Of a stretch of 64,000 bases of DNA, positions 1 through 9,465 are shown in pieces. The position numbers and the translations under genes were made by a program. The stretch is from contig JAIPEG010000010.1 of assembly GCA_021737405.1 (NCBI GenBank), forward strand, positions 26,619 to 90,618, in the 5' to 3' direction. Every line of letters starts with the position of its first letter. The first letter of the stretch is position 1. The notes beneath the pieces were generated by a model. It searched no databases, was not told the DNA's origin, and worked only from the letters and a program-made list of their open reading frames with translations. This DNA is from Bacteriovoracaceae bacterium. GTDB lineage: Bacteria > Bdellovibrionota > Bacteriovoracia > Bacteriovoracales > Bacteriovoracaceae.

Positions 1-1
1 C

Positions 2-259
2 TCTGGAGATGAAATAGAAAAGCTCATTCGAAATCATCATGAAGTACCTATTCAAGGCGCATTTCCTGGGCGAATCTCTTCAGCCAATATACCTATTTTA
101 GATGCTTGTTTTATTCTCGCAGGATATTTTTCTTACAAGGTTTTAATCAACGAGGGGGACGCTAGTTATACCCTTATCGCTCAAGAACTTAATGAAGATT
201 TTAATACCGGTGGATTTAAGCGAGCTCTTGTGGGTCTTTTAGCGGCTCTTAGGCTTTAA
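2..259 (+). CDS. C-terminal end of a possible HD-GYP-like protein (partial)
   Basis: Only the last 85 codons lie in the window, in the frame ending at the TAA at 257. The fragment has an HHE motif, then a GAFP stretch, an ILDACFILAGYFS helix and a helical tail ending ALVGLLAALRL. That order loosely resembles the C-terminal half of HD-GYP type phosphohydrolase domains, but the GYP triplet is not intact and the upstream metal ligands are outside the window. Function is therefore only a suggestion. It converges on the next gene and the two stop codons overlap. Confidence 0.45.
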   Translation, partial: SGDEIEKLIRNHHEVPIQGAFPGRISSANIPILDACFILAGYFSYKVLINEGDASYTLIAQELNEDFNTGGFKRALVGLLAALRL

Positions 260-672
260 TAGATTAGATTTTTAAACTCTAAATCAGTTTGTTTCTTTAA
301 AGAAGCAACAGAGAAGACTTGGGGATTTTGGCTCAGGCAAAGAATCTTCTTTTGATTTTCATTTCTCTTCATGAGCATAAAAGCTTCCTCAAACGCCTGA
401 TTAAGACTTGGAAATGATTTTTCAACTTGAAGCACATAGAAGTGACGATCAAATTGATTCGCCGTAAAAAAAGATTTAGGAGACTTAGGCGCCTCCAGAA
501 TATGTTTCTCTAAAATCCCATCGAGGAGATAATCAAACCAGCCAAACGGCTTTTCTCGATCTTCTAGTGCACCATCGGTCACCCAGATGCAACCTAGAGT
601 TTTTGGGTCAACTTGAGAGAGGAAGTCTTCTTTTAGAGTAAGAACTTTAGTTCTTTTTTCCACGGATTCCAT
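256..672 (-). CDS. hypothetical protein downstream of nusB
   Basis: A 138-residue soluble protein that I do not recognise. The frame is open further upstream to 732. I chose the ATG at 672 (MESVEKRTKVL) because GGAG lies six bases before it, and this leaves only a short overlap with the end of nusB. No signal peptide or membrane segment is visible. The middle is rich in aromatic residues (FGWFDYLL) and the C-terminus is Lys/Gln rich. It is co-directional with nrdR and nusB and probably the last gene of that operon. No function is offered. Confidence 0.6.
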   Translation of the reverse strand: MESVEKRTKVLTLKEDFLSQVDPKTLGCIWVTDGALEDREKPFGWFDYLLDGILEKHILEAPKSPKSFFTANQFDRHFYVLQVEKSFPSLNQAFEEAFMLMKRNENQKKILCLSQNPQVFSVASLKKQTDLEFKNLIY

Positions 673-1135
673 CGAGCACTCCATTAACAAAGCGGCCTGA
701 GTTTTCGCCACCATATTTTTTAGCAAGCCCAACCAATTCGTTAAGAACTACCTGGTAAGGCGTGTCAAAGTAAAAGAGCTCTTCGGCACCAACGAGTAAA
801 ACACAGCGTTCAATTTTTTCAATATTATCGAGGCTCTCTCTCTTGGTCTCTGCCTTAATCAGTTCTTCAAGGCGCGACATATGCAGGGAAATCCCTCTGA
901 CAAGTTTGCAGGCAAAGAAGAAGTTTCCATCATCAATTTGATTATCGGAATGTTCTTCATCTGGACGTAGATAACTTTCTTTAAATTCTATAAGTTTTTC
1001 TTCTAGGGCCTCTTTATCCACATTACTTTGTAGAAAACTTTCTTTAAGCGCTAAGTTTTCTTTAATAAAAAGTTGGAAAAGAAATTTAAGAGCGAATTCG
1101 CGACCTGGTGTTTTATTGTGCTCTTGGTGATTCAC
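647..1135 (-). CDS. nusB: transcription antitermination factor NusB
   Basis: NusB binds boxA RNA together with NusE (S10) and supports rRNA antitermination. The 162-residue protein starts with the typical basic helix TPGREFALKFLFQLF. It ends with the family signature, a VVLNELVGLAKKYGGE stretch followed by RFVNGVLDGI. Between these is a family-variable acidic stretch (about residues 40-70). Length is normal to slightly long. It overlaps the end of nrdR by 23 bases, so the two are probably translated from one message. The nrdR-nusB pairing is common in bacteria and supports the call. Confidence 0.93.
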   Translation of the reverse strand: MNHQEHNKTPGREFALKFLFQLFIKENLALKESFLQSNVDKEALEEKLIEFKESYLRPDEEHSDNQIDDGNFFFACKLVRGISLHMSRLEELIKAETKRESLDNIEKIERCVLLVGAEELFYFDTPYQVVLNELVGLAKKYGGENSGRFVNGVLDGIRGKKN

Positions 1136-1634
1136 TAGAGTGTCCTTTATTCCCTAACGGGGAGGTGTCTATCAATGGTTTATGGGGGCGAACGTTCTTT
1201 TCAAGGTTGCTGACAAAATCTTCAATATTATTAAATTCCCAATAGAAAGAGGCAAAGCGAACATAGGACACAGGGTCTAGTTTATAAAGCTCTTCCATAA
1301 TGTAGTTGCCAATAAACTCAGAACGAATTTCTTTAAGATTGAGCTCACCTAGATGACGCTCAAGCCCATCAATAAGATTGTGTATTTGGTCTCTGGAAAT
1401 GGGTCTTTTTTGACAGGCCTTAGTGAGGCCTTTAACGATTTTATCTCTATTAAAATTTTCTCTTCGCCCATCAGCTTTAACAAGTGCTGGAATTTGCTGA
1501 GTAAAGTTTTCGTAAGTGGTAAAGCGTTTGTCACAATCTTCACAACGTCTGCGCCTACGCACGGCCATGCCATTTTGCAAAATGCGCGTCTCAATAACTT
1601 TTGTATCTTGGGCATGACAGTTTGGACAATGCAT
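1113..1634 (-). CDS. nrdR: transcriptional repressor NrdR
   Basis: NrdR is a nucleotide-sensing repressor of ribonucleotide reductase genes. The N-terminus is the family zinc ribbon: CPNC at residues 3-6 and CEDC at about 31-34, flanked by the run RRRRR and FTTYE. An ATP-cone follows (about 46-136: ALVKADGRRENFNRDKI, then the tail reading FASFYWEF). At 173 residues it is about 20 longer than usual, with an extra Ser/Pro-rich tail. It is first in a leftward nrdR-nusB-unknown cluster. I saw no obvious NrdR boxes in this window. Confidence 0.96.
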   Translation of the reverse strand: MHCPNCHAQDTKVIETRILQNGMAVRRRRRCEDCDKRFTTYENFTQQIPALVKADGRRENFNRDKIVKGLTKACQKRPISRDQIHNLIDGLERHLGELNLKEIRSEFIGNYIMEELYKLDPVSYVRFASFYWEFNNIEDFVSNLEKNVRPHKPLIDTSPLGNKGHSSESPRAQ

Positions 1635-1776
1635 AACTTCAACCTTTATTACTAAAAATGTTCTACCCCGAATTTCAAGTTATTGGCAATTTTTTAGGAA
1701 ATACTGCAGCATGCCTTTTGTGCTTATTCGCCTCTTCTGTAACCTAATAGAAACAAATTTTTTTGCAAGGAAGCTT

Positions 1777-2706
1777 ATGAAATTTTATTTATTGGTCCTC
1801 TTTTTCTCTTCTTTTAATGCAAGGGCCTTTGATCCTACTGTTTTTGAAAATGAATATTGTTCCAAAACAATTGTTTCAGGAAATCGACCAGGTTTTTATT
1901 CCATTCGGTCGCCCCTTGTTTTTAAAAACTCTGGAACTCGTAGCTATCTTCAAAAAATTACTTATAAAGGGGAGACCTTCTATAAATATACCGATGTTTT
2001 AGGAAGTATTCCCTTAAGAGCAAACCTCTCCAAAGTTAAAGATTTTGTGGTTTATAATGATCATATTTGGGTAATCGATGAATTTGATTTGATTGAATTT
2101 AATGAGTCTGGACGGGAACTTAATCGCTTTCGTTTTACTCAGTCTCAAAATAAAAGTGACAGGCCAGTGGGAATGGATCTAAGGGAAGACTTGATCTTAT
2201 TGGCCCATGGTGGTTTAGGTCTCGTGTCTTTTGATCTAAAAACTCAGCAATTTAAGTTTCTTCATGGTGTAAATACGACTCAGGTTGATGGTCGCAAAAG
2301 CTTGGCCGTCTCCGTAACCTGGCAAGGGGAACGGGCCTATGTGGCCTTAACGGGAAATATGCAATACGCCTTCAATGGAATCGTCACTTATGATCTTTCA
2401 AAAAATGAAGTCATCAATAGGGCAGCCTATAGACAAGTGCGATACGGCGTCGTGGATCCTGGTGCACGTCTTTATGTTAAGGAAGGATCAATTTATTTAA
2501 ATAATGGTGGTTGGATTCATCGCTTTTCAGAGCAAGATATTTTAACAGCAGAATTTCCAAAGCCCCAGTGGCTACCGATACCTCATCAGCACAATAACCG
2601 TAATATGTTCTTAAGAATTCGTGGGGATTTTGTTTTAGAGTCTGATACAATTTTTGGCTGCGCCTTAGTGGAAAGAAAGGCCACCTTGGCACAGCGAAAA
2701 CTTTAA
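1777..2706 (+). CDS. secreted protein with beta-propeller-like repeats
   Basis: The ATG at 1777 is preceded by AAGGA and begins a clean signal peptide (MKFYLLVLFFSSFNARA, cleavage near ARA-FDP), so the mature protein of about 290 residues should be periplasmic or secreted. The rest is all-beta in character, with repeats like DHIWVIDEFDLIEF and LVSFDLKTQQFKFL that resemble propeller blades in WD40/NHL-type proteins. No catalytic motif is visible. It stands alone on this strand, between divergent nrdR and convergent glyA, whose stop lies three bases away. Function unknown. Confidence 0.7.
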   Translation: MKFYLLVLFFSSFNARAFDPTVFENEYCSKTIVSGNRPGFYSIRSPLVFKNSGTRSYLQKITYKGETFYKYTDVLGSIPLRANLSKVKDFVVYNDHIWVIDEFDLIEFNESGRELNRFRFTQSQNKSDRPVGMDLREDLILLAHGGLGLVSFDLKTQQFKFLHGVNTTQVDGRKSLAVSVTWQGERAYVALTGNMQYAFNGIVTYDLSKNEVINRAAYRQVRYGVVDPGARLYVKEGSIYLNNGGWIHRFSEQDILTAEFPKPQWLPIPHQHNNRNMFLRIRGDFVLESDTIFGCALVERKATLAQRKL

Positions 2707-2708
2707 AG

Positions 2709-3959
2709 TTAATAGACGGGAAAATCTCTACAGAGGGCCTTAACTTCAGCTGAAACCTTGGCCGCTTCCTCTGGATTTTCCTTGTTCTTTAGAACACGAC
2801 CAATCCAAGAAGCAATCATATCCATATGTTCTTCTTTCATGCCTCTCGTTGTAATCGCAGGTGTTCCTAAACGAACGCCAGAAGTGATAAAAGGTGATTT
2901 CTTATCACCTGGAATCATATTCTTATTACAAGTAATATGAGCGGCTTCAAGCATCTTCTCTGCTTCCTTGCCAGTGAGGCCTACGGAATCAACATTTACG
3001 AGAACAAGATGATTGTCAGTTCCGCCGGAAACAATTTTAATGCCTTCCTTTTGAAGACTCTCAGCAAGGCGTTTAGCATTTTTTACAACTTGCTCTTGGT
3101 AGGTCTTAAATTCCGGTTGTAAGGCCTCAAGAAATGCCACAGCTTTTGCCGCGATTACATGCTCTAGAGGTCCACCCTGAATACCTGGAAAGATATTAAA
3201 GTTGGCCTTTTTTGAAAGCTCCTCATCATTGGTGAGAATGATTCCACCTCGAGGTCCTCTAAGAGTCTTATGAGTAGTTGAAGTCACATAATGCGCATGT
3301 TCCATAGGGCTTGGGTGAACACCAGCTGCAACAAGTCCACTTATGTGGGCCATGTCAACCAATAGGTAGGCGCCAACTTCATCAGCAATTTCTCTAAACT
3401 TTTTAAAATCAATCGTTCTTGAGTAAGCTGAGGCACCGGCCACAATCATTTTTGGTTTTTCTTTGATCGCGAGATTTCTGATCTCTTCATAATCAAGAGC
3501 TTCCGTTTCAGTGTCTAATCCATAAGAGACAACATTGAAAAGCTTACCTGAGAAATTAACAGGTGAACCATGAGTGAGATGCCCCCCTTGAGAGAGGTCC
3601 ATACCCATGATTTTGTCACCAGGCTCTAAGAGCGCAAAGTAGCAGGCCATGTTTGCCTGAGAACCACTGTGGGGTTGAACGTTGGCAAAGGCTGCGCCAA
3701 AGAGTTCTTTAAGGCGATCAATCGCCAACTGCTCAGCACTATCAACGAATTCACAACCACCGTAATAGCGTTTCTTTGGATAACCTTCAGCATATTTATT
3801 TGTGAGGACGGATCCTTGAGCTTGCATAACTGCAGAGCTCGCATAATTTTCTGATGCGATTAGCTCAAGGCCTTCTTCTTGTCTTTTTGTTTCTAAGTCA
3901 ATGAGTTCTGCAATTTCTGGGTCCATTGCCGTGATTGATTTTGAGTTGGGATGAAACAC
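2709..3959 (-). CDS. glyA: serine hydroxymethyltransferase
   Basis: This PLP enzyme interconverts serine and glycine with tetrahydrofolate and supplies one-carbon units. The 416-residue protein has the family N-terminal signature ([11 protein letters not shown]), the substrate-loop [13 protein letters not shown] and HSGSQANMA. The PLP-lysine motif is [15 protein letters not shown] near residue 230. Length is typical. It starts one base after the fabF stop, so it is probably transcribed as the last gene of the fatty acid synthesis cluster. The gene end almost touches the convergent secreted-protein gene. Confidence 0.98.
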   Translation of the reverse strand: MFHPNSKSITAMDPEIAELIDLETKRQEEGLELIASENYASSAVMQAQGSVLTNKYAEGYPKKRYYGGCEFVDSAEQLAIDRLKELFGAAFANVQPHSGSQANMACYFALLEPGDKIMGMDLSQGGHLTHGSPVNFSGKLFNVVSYGLDTETEALDYEEIRNLAIKEKPKMIVAGASAYSRTIDFKKFREIADEVGAYLLVDMAHISGLVAAGVHPSPMEHAHYVTSTTHKTLRGPRGGIILTNDEELSKKANFNIFPGIQGGPLEHVIAAKAVAFLEALQPEFKTYQEQVVKNAKRLAESLQKEGIKIVSGGTDNHLVLVNVDSVGLTGKEAEKMLEAAHITCNKNMIPGDKKSPFITSGVRLGTPAITTRGMKEEHMDMIASWIGRVLKNKENPEEAAKVSAEVKALCRDFPVY

Positions 3960-3960
3960 A

Positions 3961-5220
3961 TTAAACTCCTTCTCTTTTGAGAATTAAGGAACAATTCGTT
4001 CCACCAAAGCCAAAGGAATTATTTAAAGCATAATCGACTTTTTTCTTGATGGATTTGTTGGGAATATAGTTGAGGTCACATTCAGGATCTTGATTGTCCA
4101 AGTTGATCGTTGGAGGAAGGTCCCCAGTATATAAGGCCATTACGCAGAATATGGACTCTATTCCACCAGCTGCACCTAAGAGGTGACCTGTCATTGATTT
4201 GGTTGAACTAACGTGAAGATTGTAGGCGTGATCTCCAAAGGTTTTCTTGATGGCATTCGTTTCACCAATATCACCGAGGGGAGTAGAGGTTCCGTGTGCA
4301 TTGATGTAGCCCACCTCTTCTGGTTTGATTCCTGCCATTTCAAGAGAAGCTTTCATACACTGACAAGCCCCAAGACCTTCAGGGTGTGGAGCCGTAATAT
4401 GGTAGGCATCTGAACTTGAGCCATGGCCTACAACCTCAGCATAAATTTTTGCACCACGGGCCTTCGCCAAATCATAGTCTTCAAGAATCAGTATGCCAGC
4501 ACCCTCACCCATGATGAAGCCGTCTCGGTCTTTATCAAATGGTCGAGAAGCTTTTTCTGGTTCATCATTTCTGCGAGAAAGAGCTTTCATGTTAGCAAAG
4601 CCCATTATAGTCATATCGGAAAGCACAGACTCCGTGCCTCCAGTGATCATGACTTCTTGGCGCCCCGTTTGAATTTCCATTGCCGCTGAAGAAATAGCAT
4701 GGGCCGCTGAAGCGCAAGCACTTGCGATCGTATAGTTAATGCCTTTCATATCGTATTGAATGGTAATTAAACCTGAGGCCATATTTGGAATAATTGAGGG
4801 AATGAAGAAAGGAGAAACTCTTCTAGGACCTCGTTCTAAATAAAGGCTGTGCTGGGCTTCAATAAAAGGGAAGCCCCCCATTCCTACACCTAAAATACAA
4901 CCAACCTTTGAAGGGTCGTAACCTTTCCAGTCACCACGCTCAAAGCCAGCATCTTTAATCGCTTCATCCGTTGAATGAAGACCAAGATGAATAAAGCGGT
5001 CGTAACGAGAATGTTCCTTTTCAGGAAGGATATCTTCGGAGAGTTTAAAATTTTTGACTTCGCCTGCGATCTTTACCGCAAGATTTTCAGTATTGAGTTG
5101 CTCAATGAGAGAAATGCCAGGTTTCCCTTCGATAGCATTTGCCCATACTTCTTTTAAGTTTTGGCCTAGCCCACAAGCAATACCCATTCCGGTAATGGCC
5201 ACTCTTTTTAGTTCTTTCAT
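3961..5220 (-). CDS. fabF: beta-ketoacyl-ACP synthase II
   Basis: FabF condenses malonyl-ACP with acyl-ACP during fatty acid elongation. The 419-residue thiolase-fold protein shows the active-site cysteine in [12 protein letters not shown], the first histidine in [11 protein letters not shown] and the second in [12 protein letters not shown], giving a complete Cys-His-His triad. The frame extends to a GTG at 5232, but that codon overlaps the only Shine-Dalgarno-like GGAG; the ATG at 5220 gives [13 protein letters not shown], matching family starts. It follows acpP across a terminator and is coupled to glyA. Confidence 0.97.
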   Translation of the reverse strand: MKELKRVAITGMGIACGLGQNLKEVWANAIEGKPGISLIEQLNTENLAVKIAGEVKNFKLSEDILPEKEHSRYDRFIHLGLHSTDEAIKDAGFERGDWKGYDPSKVGCILGVGMGGFPFIEAQHSLYLERGPRRVSPFFIPSIIPNMASGLITIQYDMKGINYTIASACASAAHAISSAAMEIQTGRQEVMITGGTESVLSDMTIMGFANMKALSRRNDEPEKASRPFDKDRDGFIMGEGAGILILEDYDLAKARGAKIYAEVVGHGSSSDAYHITAPHPEGLGACQCMKASLEMAGIKPEEVGYINAHGTSTPLGDIGETNAIKKTFGDHAYNLHVSSTKSMTGHLLGAAGGIESIFCVMALYTGDLPPTINLDNQDPECDLNYIPNKSIKKKVDYALNNSFGFGGTNCSLILKREGV

Positions 5221-5315
5221 AATAACCAACACTCCAAATGCATTATCTAAGTAAAGTCCCTTTTCCTCACATAAACAACTTTAAGGGCGGCTTATAGGAC
5301 TCTAAAAAAGATCCT

Positions 5316-5339
5316 AAAAAAAAAGCCCCTTACGGGGCT
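5316..5339 (-). terminator. intrinsic terminator after acpP
   Basis: Read leftward, the hairpin AGCCCC-GTAA-GGGGCT is followed directly by nine T residues. It lies five bases beyond the acpP stop codon and should cut acpP transcription, leaving about 96 bases before fabF for readthrough or a separate start. A strong terminator here would let the abundant carrier protein be made in excess of FabF. Confidence 0.85.
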
Positions 5340-5344
5340 CTCGA

Positions 5345-5569
5345 TTATTGTTTTGAGTCGAGATATTTGACGACGTCGCTAACCTTCTTAAGGCCTTCTG
5401 CATCTTCTTCTGGAATTTCAATTCCAAACTCGTCTTCCATCTTCATCATTAGTTCAACGATGTCGAGTGAGTCTAGGTTTAGATCATCAACAAAGCTTGT
5501 GTCTGTTGAGATTTTTCCCATGTCTACTTTTGTAGCGTCGCTGATTAGTTTGATGACTTTTTCTTCCAT
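5345..5569 (-). CDS. acpP: acyl carrier protein
   Basis: A 74-residue acidic protein with the phosphopantetheine attachment site DDLNLDSLDIVELMMKMED; the serine of DSL is modified. Length and charge fit the family exactly. It sits between fabG and fabF, the common bacterial order, and is followed by its own intrinsic terminator. Confidence 0.98.
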   Translation of the reverse strand: MEEKVIKLISDATKVDMGKISTDTSFVDDLNLDSLDIVELMMKMEDEFGIEIPEEDAEGLKKVSDVVKYLDSKQ

Positions 5570-5619
5570 TTGTTTTCTCCTACTTTATTACCAAAAAGTA
5601 TTACACGAATTTTTCAATT

Positions 5620-6384
5620 CTAAATATAAAGTCCACCGTCAATTTTGATAGTCTCACCAGTAATATAAGAACTGGCATTGCTTAGCAAGAAGTTTACGAG
5701 GTTCGCGACCTCTTGCGTCGTACCAAAACGTTTCATCGGAATTCCAGAGAGATAACCCTCTTTTGTTTCTTCCTTTAAAGCATCAGTCATATCTGTATCA
5801 ATAAAGCCTGGGCAGATGGCATTACAGCGCACATTCTTGGCCCCAAGCTCTTTAGCAAGGGATTTGGTCAGCCCAACCATACCGGCTTTTGAAGCAGCGT
5901 AGGCAATTTGCCCTGCATTTCCCATAAGTCCAACTATTGAGGAAATATTTACAACACTCGCATTTTCGGCCCTGAGAAATCCACGACTTAGTACCTGGCT
6001 TACCATAATGGCGCCTTTTAAATTGGTATCTAGGGTCGCTGACACGTCTTCCTCTTTCATCCTGAGAACGAGTTGATCTCTTGATATTCCCGCATTATTG
6101 ACCAGGCCTTCAATTACGCCGTGCTCCTTCGCGAAATTATCAAGGGACTCTTTTATTTGTGGAGTATTGGTCACGTCAAACATAACGGGAGTGGCCTTAA
6201 AAGCTCCGAGGTTTTTTAGGTGCTCTCCCATCTCGTTAGCGACGTCTTCTTTGCCTTCACGATAGTTAAAAACTACGTGGGCTCCTTGCTCTGCCAAGCT
6301 CTCAGCAATGGCACGACCGATACCACGAGTGGCACCAGTGACAAGAATTCGTTTTTCTTTTAAATCTTCAAATTGGACTTTCAT
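5620..6384 (-). CDS. fabG: 3-oxoacyl-ACP reductase
   Basis: A short-chain dehydrogenase that reduces 3-oxoacyl-ACP with NADPH. The 254-residue protein shows the [12 protein letters not shown] nucleotide-binding motif near the N-terminus, NNAGIS, and the catalytic Ser-Tyr-Lys set (NISSIVG, then YAASKAG). It ends GGLYI, close to the usual GGMYM. It overlaps fabD by four bases (ATGA), which indicates translational coupling. N-terminal to the Rossmann motif is a short extra segment, [12 protein letters not shown]. Confidence 0.97.
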   Translation of the reverse strand: MKVQFEDLKEKRILVTGATRGIGRAIAESLAEQGAHVVFNYREGKEDVANEMGEHLKNLGAFKATPVMFDVTNTPQIKESLDNFAKEHGVIEGLVNNAGISRDQLVLRMKEEDVSATLDTNLKGAIMVSQVLSRGFLRAENASVVNISSIVGLMGNAGQIAYAASKAGMVGLTKSLAKELGAKNVRCNAICPGFIDTDMTDALKEETKEGYLSGIPMKRFGTTQEVANLVNFLLSNASSYITGETIKIDGGLYI

Positions 6385-7334
6385 GACAGAACCTCCAAAA
6401 GTTCGTCAAAAGCTCCCTCTTTATCAAGAGAGATGACTTTGATATTTCTATTGATTTTTCTGATGAGCCCCATGAGAACTCGACCAGGGCCCACCTCAAG
6501 GCAAACAGTATCATCTGGAAGGGCTGCAATACTTTGGGTCCAGCGAACTGAGCCATCAACTTGTTCGATAAGGTTTTTCTTAACAATGTCGCCATTTGTG
6601 TCTGCTGCATATTCTTTGGCATCAATATTGGCCACATAAGGAACGAAAGTCGGACGAAATTCTATCGTATTAAGATGCTCTGCTAGTTTTTCTCTCGCAG
6701 GCTTCATTAGAGAAGAGTGAAAGGGAGCAGAAACATTTAGCTCTACACAGCGGTAGCTGTCTTCAATATTTTCTTCAAACCATTTAACGGCACGGTCACA
6801 CGCCTCAGCGTGACCTGAAATCACGGTTTGATTGGGTTCATTAAAGTTCGCAGGCATAACCTCATTTCCATCAACGGATACGGCCTTGCAGCACTCTTCA
6901 ATTTTCTCCATTGGTATTTTCATGACAGCAACCATCTTACCCTTTCCTGCGGGGACGGCTTCTTGCATGTAAGTGCCGCGAAGATTAACCGCCTTCACTG
7001 CATCTTCAAAACGAAGACATTTTGCTGCGACAAGTGCCGCATATTCCCCAACAGAGTGACCTAGAACGCGGTCAATTTTAATCCCTTTACTCTGGAGAAT
7101 TTCTGAGACTTTTTCAAAGAGAGCAACAGAGTGGGTAAGGATCGCAGGTTGCGTATTGGCCGTCATTGTAAGGTCCTCATCAGGACCTTCAAGCATCATC
7201 GTTTTAAGGTCGTAACCTAAAGCCTGATTGGCCTTATTAAGAAACTCAAAAGAAGGTTCTCCTTCGAGAGCTTTCCCCATTCCTACATATTGAGCACCCT
7301 GACCGGGAAAGACCAATGTTACAGATTTAACCAT
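6381..7334 (-). CDS. fabD: malonyl-CoA:ACP transacylase
   Basis: FabD moves malonyl from CoA to ACP. The frame is open back to 7511, but the upstream 59 codons overlap fabH and are not FabD-like. The ATG at 7334 has GGAG nine bases ahead and gives [15 protein letters not shown], the family start. The product has 317 residues. The active serine is in [13 protein letters not shown], and the histidine is in [10 protein letters not shown]. It sits between fabH and fabG in the fatty acid cluster. Confidence 0.96.
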   Translation of the reverse strand: MVKSVTLVFPGQGAQYVGMGKALEGEPSFEFLNKANQALGYDLKTMMLEGPDEDLTMTANTQPAILTHSVALFEKVSEILQSKGIKIDRVLGHSVGEYAALVAAKCLRFEDAVKAVNLRGTYMQEAVPAGKGKMVAVMKIPMEKIEECCKAVSVDGNEVMPANFNEPNQTVISGHAEACDRAVKWFEENIEDSYRCVELNVSAPFHSSLMKPAREKLAEHLNTIEFRPTFVPYVANIDAKEYAADTNGDIVKKNLIEQVDGSVRWTQSIAALPDDTVCLEVGPGRVLMGLIRKINRNIKVISLDKEGAFDELLEVLS

Positions 7335-7353
7335 GAGAGTATCTCCAATTTTA

Positions 7354-8346
7354 TTAGTAGCGCAAAAGAGTTGCGCCAAAAGTAAGGCCAGCGCCAAAAG
7401 CATCAAAGAGGACGATGTCTCCTCTTTTAATTCTGCCGTCGACAATGGCTTCGTGAAAGGCAATTGGAACTGTGGCCGCAGAAGTGTTGCCATAGTTTTC
7501 AATGTTAACAATCATTTTTTCCATTGGGAGCTTAAGTAGTTTCGCCGTAGTTTCAATAATTCTAATATTGGCTTGGTGGGGAACAACCCAATCAATGTCC
7601 TCTAACGAGAGGCCAGCCTTTTCAAGGCAAACTTTGGCGTTATCAGCAAGGGTTCGAGTTGCCACTTTAAACATCTCGCCACCCTTCATGCGCATATAGT
7701 GAGTACCTTCTTTTAGGTGATGCTCTTCGATAGGGGTAACAGCACCACCAACTGGCTGATCAAAAAATTCTTTGCCTGATCCATCGGCACCTAGGTGAGT
7801 GGCTAAAATCTCAGAGCCTTCACCCTCAACTGATTGTCCAACGATGGCACATCCACAGCCATCGCCAAAAAGAATGCAGATTGATCTATCAGTCCAATTA
7901 ACTTCCCTTGAGAGCATTTCTGAACCGACGACTAAAACATTTTTGGCCATTCCTGTTTGAATAAAGCTGTTCGCCATGTTCACGCCATAAACAAAACCAG
8001 AGCATGCCGTCGCAATATCAAAGGCAGTGCACTTATTGGTCATACCAAGTTTTTGTTGAAGGACAGAGGCAGAGTTTGGAAGTTTGTAGTCAGGTGTAAC
8101 CGAAGCAAAGATGATCATGTCGATATCATTTGGCTCTAGCTTCGCAGCTTCTAAGGCTTGCCAGGCAGCTCTCTCGGCCATGTCCGTTGGAAATTCACCA
8201 CCATCTGGGTTACATATTCGGCGAGCGCGAATGCCTGTTCTTTCATAGATCCATTGATCGTTGGTTTCGACCATTTTTTCCAAGTCAAGGTTTGTCATGA
8301 CTCTCTCTGGAAGGTAGATACCTGTTCCTAATATTTTGGATCTCAT
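7354..8346 (-). CDS. fabH: beta-ketoacyl-ACP synthase III
   Basis: FabH starts fatty acid synthesis by condensing acetyl-CoA with malonyl-ACP. The 330-residue protein has the active cysteine in FDIATACSGFVYG, the histidine in WVVPHQANIRI, and the asparagine in IENYGNTSAATVP, the complete Cys-His-Asn triad. AAGGA precedes the ATG at 8346. plsX, which often lies between rpmF and fabH, is absent here. A terminator-like hairpin lies only about 24 bases upstream of the start (see findings). Confidence 0.98.
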   Translation of the reverse strand: MRSKILGTGIYLPERVMTNLDLEKMVETNDQWIYERTGIRARRICNPDGGEFPTDMAERAAWQALEAAKLEPNDIDMIIFASVTPDYKLPNSASVLQQKLGMTNKCTAFDIATACSGFVYGVNMANSFIQTGMAKNVLVVGSEMLSREVNWTDRSICILFGDGCGCAIVGQSVEGEGSEILATHLGADGSGKEFFDQPVGGAVTPIEEHHLKEGTHYMRMKGGEMFKVATRTLADNAKVCLEKAGLSLEDIDWVVPHQANIRIIETTAKLLKLPMEKMIVNIENYGNTSAATVPIAFHEAIVDGRIKRGDIVLFDAFGAGLTFGATLLRY

Positions 8347-8369
8347 AAGTATTCCTTGAGTATAAACAT

Positions 8370-8393
8370 AAAAAAAGCCTCTACTAGAGAGGC
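8370..8393 (-). terminator. terminator-like hairpin between rpmF and fabH
   Basis: Read leftward, GCCTCTCTAGTAGAGGC can pair GCCTCT with AGAGGC and is followed by seven T residues. It lies about 70 bases after the rpmF stop and only about 24 bases before the fabH start codon. Its form is that of an intrinsic terminator; its place suggests either an end for yceD-rpmF with partial readthrough, or an attenuator in the fabH leader. Confidence 0.75.
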
Positions 8394-8464
8394 CATTTAA
8401 TATTCGCTAAAGTATTCAAATTGACTTGATAGAGTTTGACAAGGCTAAGTGAGGGAAAGAGGAA

Positions 8465-8677
8465 TTACTCCTCTGACTCGCCTTCTTCTTGAGCAACTTT
8501 AACTGCCAAATACTCTTTCCCTTTGTAATGCCCACATGCAGGACAAACAGTATGAGGGAGAATATGTGAACCACAATTTGAACAAGACATCGGATGCTTA
8601 CGGTACAGCTTATGATGCTGACCAGCTCTTCTTAGTCCTTTACGAGATACAGATGTTTTCTTCTTAGGTACGGCCAT
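8465..8677 (-). CDS. rpmF: 50S ribosomal protein L32
   Basis: A 70-residue protein with the L32 start MAVPKKKTSVSRKGLRRAG and a complete zinc ribbon, CSNCG followed by CPACGHYKG. It has a short acidic tail (EEGESEE). It is downstream of yceD, the standard pairing in bacteria. Confidence 0.98.
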   Translation of the reverse strand: MAVPKKKTSVSRKGLRRAGQHHKLYRKHPMSCSNCGSHILPHTVCPACGHYKGKEYLAVKVAQEEGESEE

Positions 8678-8801
8678 TTCCGACTCCGGTATTTACAACT
8701 TTTAACTTATTAATTTTCGCGTTGAGCTTTAGGTATTTACTAAATTCGCGCGGTAACGACAAGCCTTTTTTATCTATTTACCTTTTTTCAGGGGTTTAAA
8801 T

Positions 8802-9374
8802 TTACTGATTTTTTTGATGTTTGCAAGTTTCTACATTCAGATCTTGTCCGCATTCGCTGCATAGCCCCAAGCAATTCTCATCGTGAAGAGGGAAATGCTC
8901 GATGTTCATGAAGAGGTTTTCATGAACCATCTCAGCAATATCAGCGTTACCCTTCTCGTGATAATAGAGGCTAAATTCCTCATTTTCGGTAAAAATATCA
9001 TCTAACTCTTCGAATTCAGGCTCATTTTCTAAATGGTGAGGAATAAAGCAAACCTGAAATTCAGCATCAACTTCCTGATCGGTAAGCTTTAAACATCTGA
9101 TGCATGGAGCCATGTAGTTGGTTTGAATCTTACCTCTTACCAAAAGATGATCGGCAAAGGGTTTACCCGACTTCCTCTTTAAAGAGAGCTGGCAATTGAT
9201 ATTACCAGATTTATATTCGCTCTCTTCTCGATCAACTTCTTCCTCTAGCTCATTAAATAAATCTTTCACCCAAGCGCAGGATTGATCTAGCTCATAGCGG
9301 GTGGTTTCATCAAAGATGTGATGGCCTAGTTTTACGATTTTACTTATGTCTTCAAGTATTGGTTTTTCGATCAT
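8802..9374 (-). CDS. yceD: YceD/DUF177 family protein
   Basis: A 190-residue protein of the DUF177 family, which is usually encoded just upstream of rpmF and has been linked to rRNA maturation in other organisms. Visible marks are the central CIRCL motif (about residue 95) and a C-terminal CLGLCSECGQDLN that could bind zinc with it. The family start region is acidic and helical. It is separated from rpmF by about 124 bases that hold no other gene. Role in this organism is inferred from family and position. Confidence 0.85.
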   Translation of the reverse strand: MIEKPILEDISKIVKLGHHIFDETTRYELDQSCAWVKDLFNELEEEVDREESEYKSGNINCQLSLKRKSGKPFADHLLVRGKIQTNYMAPCIRCLKLTDQEVDAEFQVCFIPHHLENEPEFEELDDIFTENEEFSLYYHEKGNADIAEMVHENLFMNIEHFPLHDENCLGLCSECGQDLNVETCKHQKNQ

Positions 9375-9465
9375 AGTTACCTCTAAAAATGCAGACTCTT
9401 GATTAGCTAAAAAAGTGCCATACTGTCTAGCTTGTTGTTATTATTATAGGAAAGAGGGGGTGTAG

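Noticed and set aside
1349..1655. Two frames overlapping nrdR on both strands
   Set aside because: nrdR is certain here; these are shadows in other frames.
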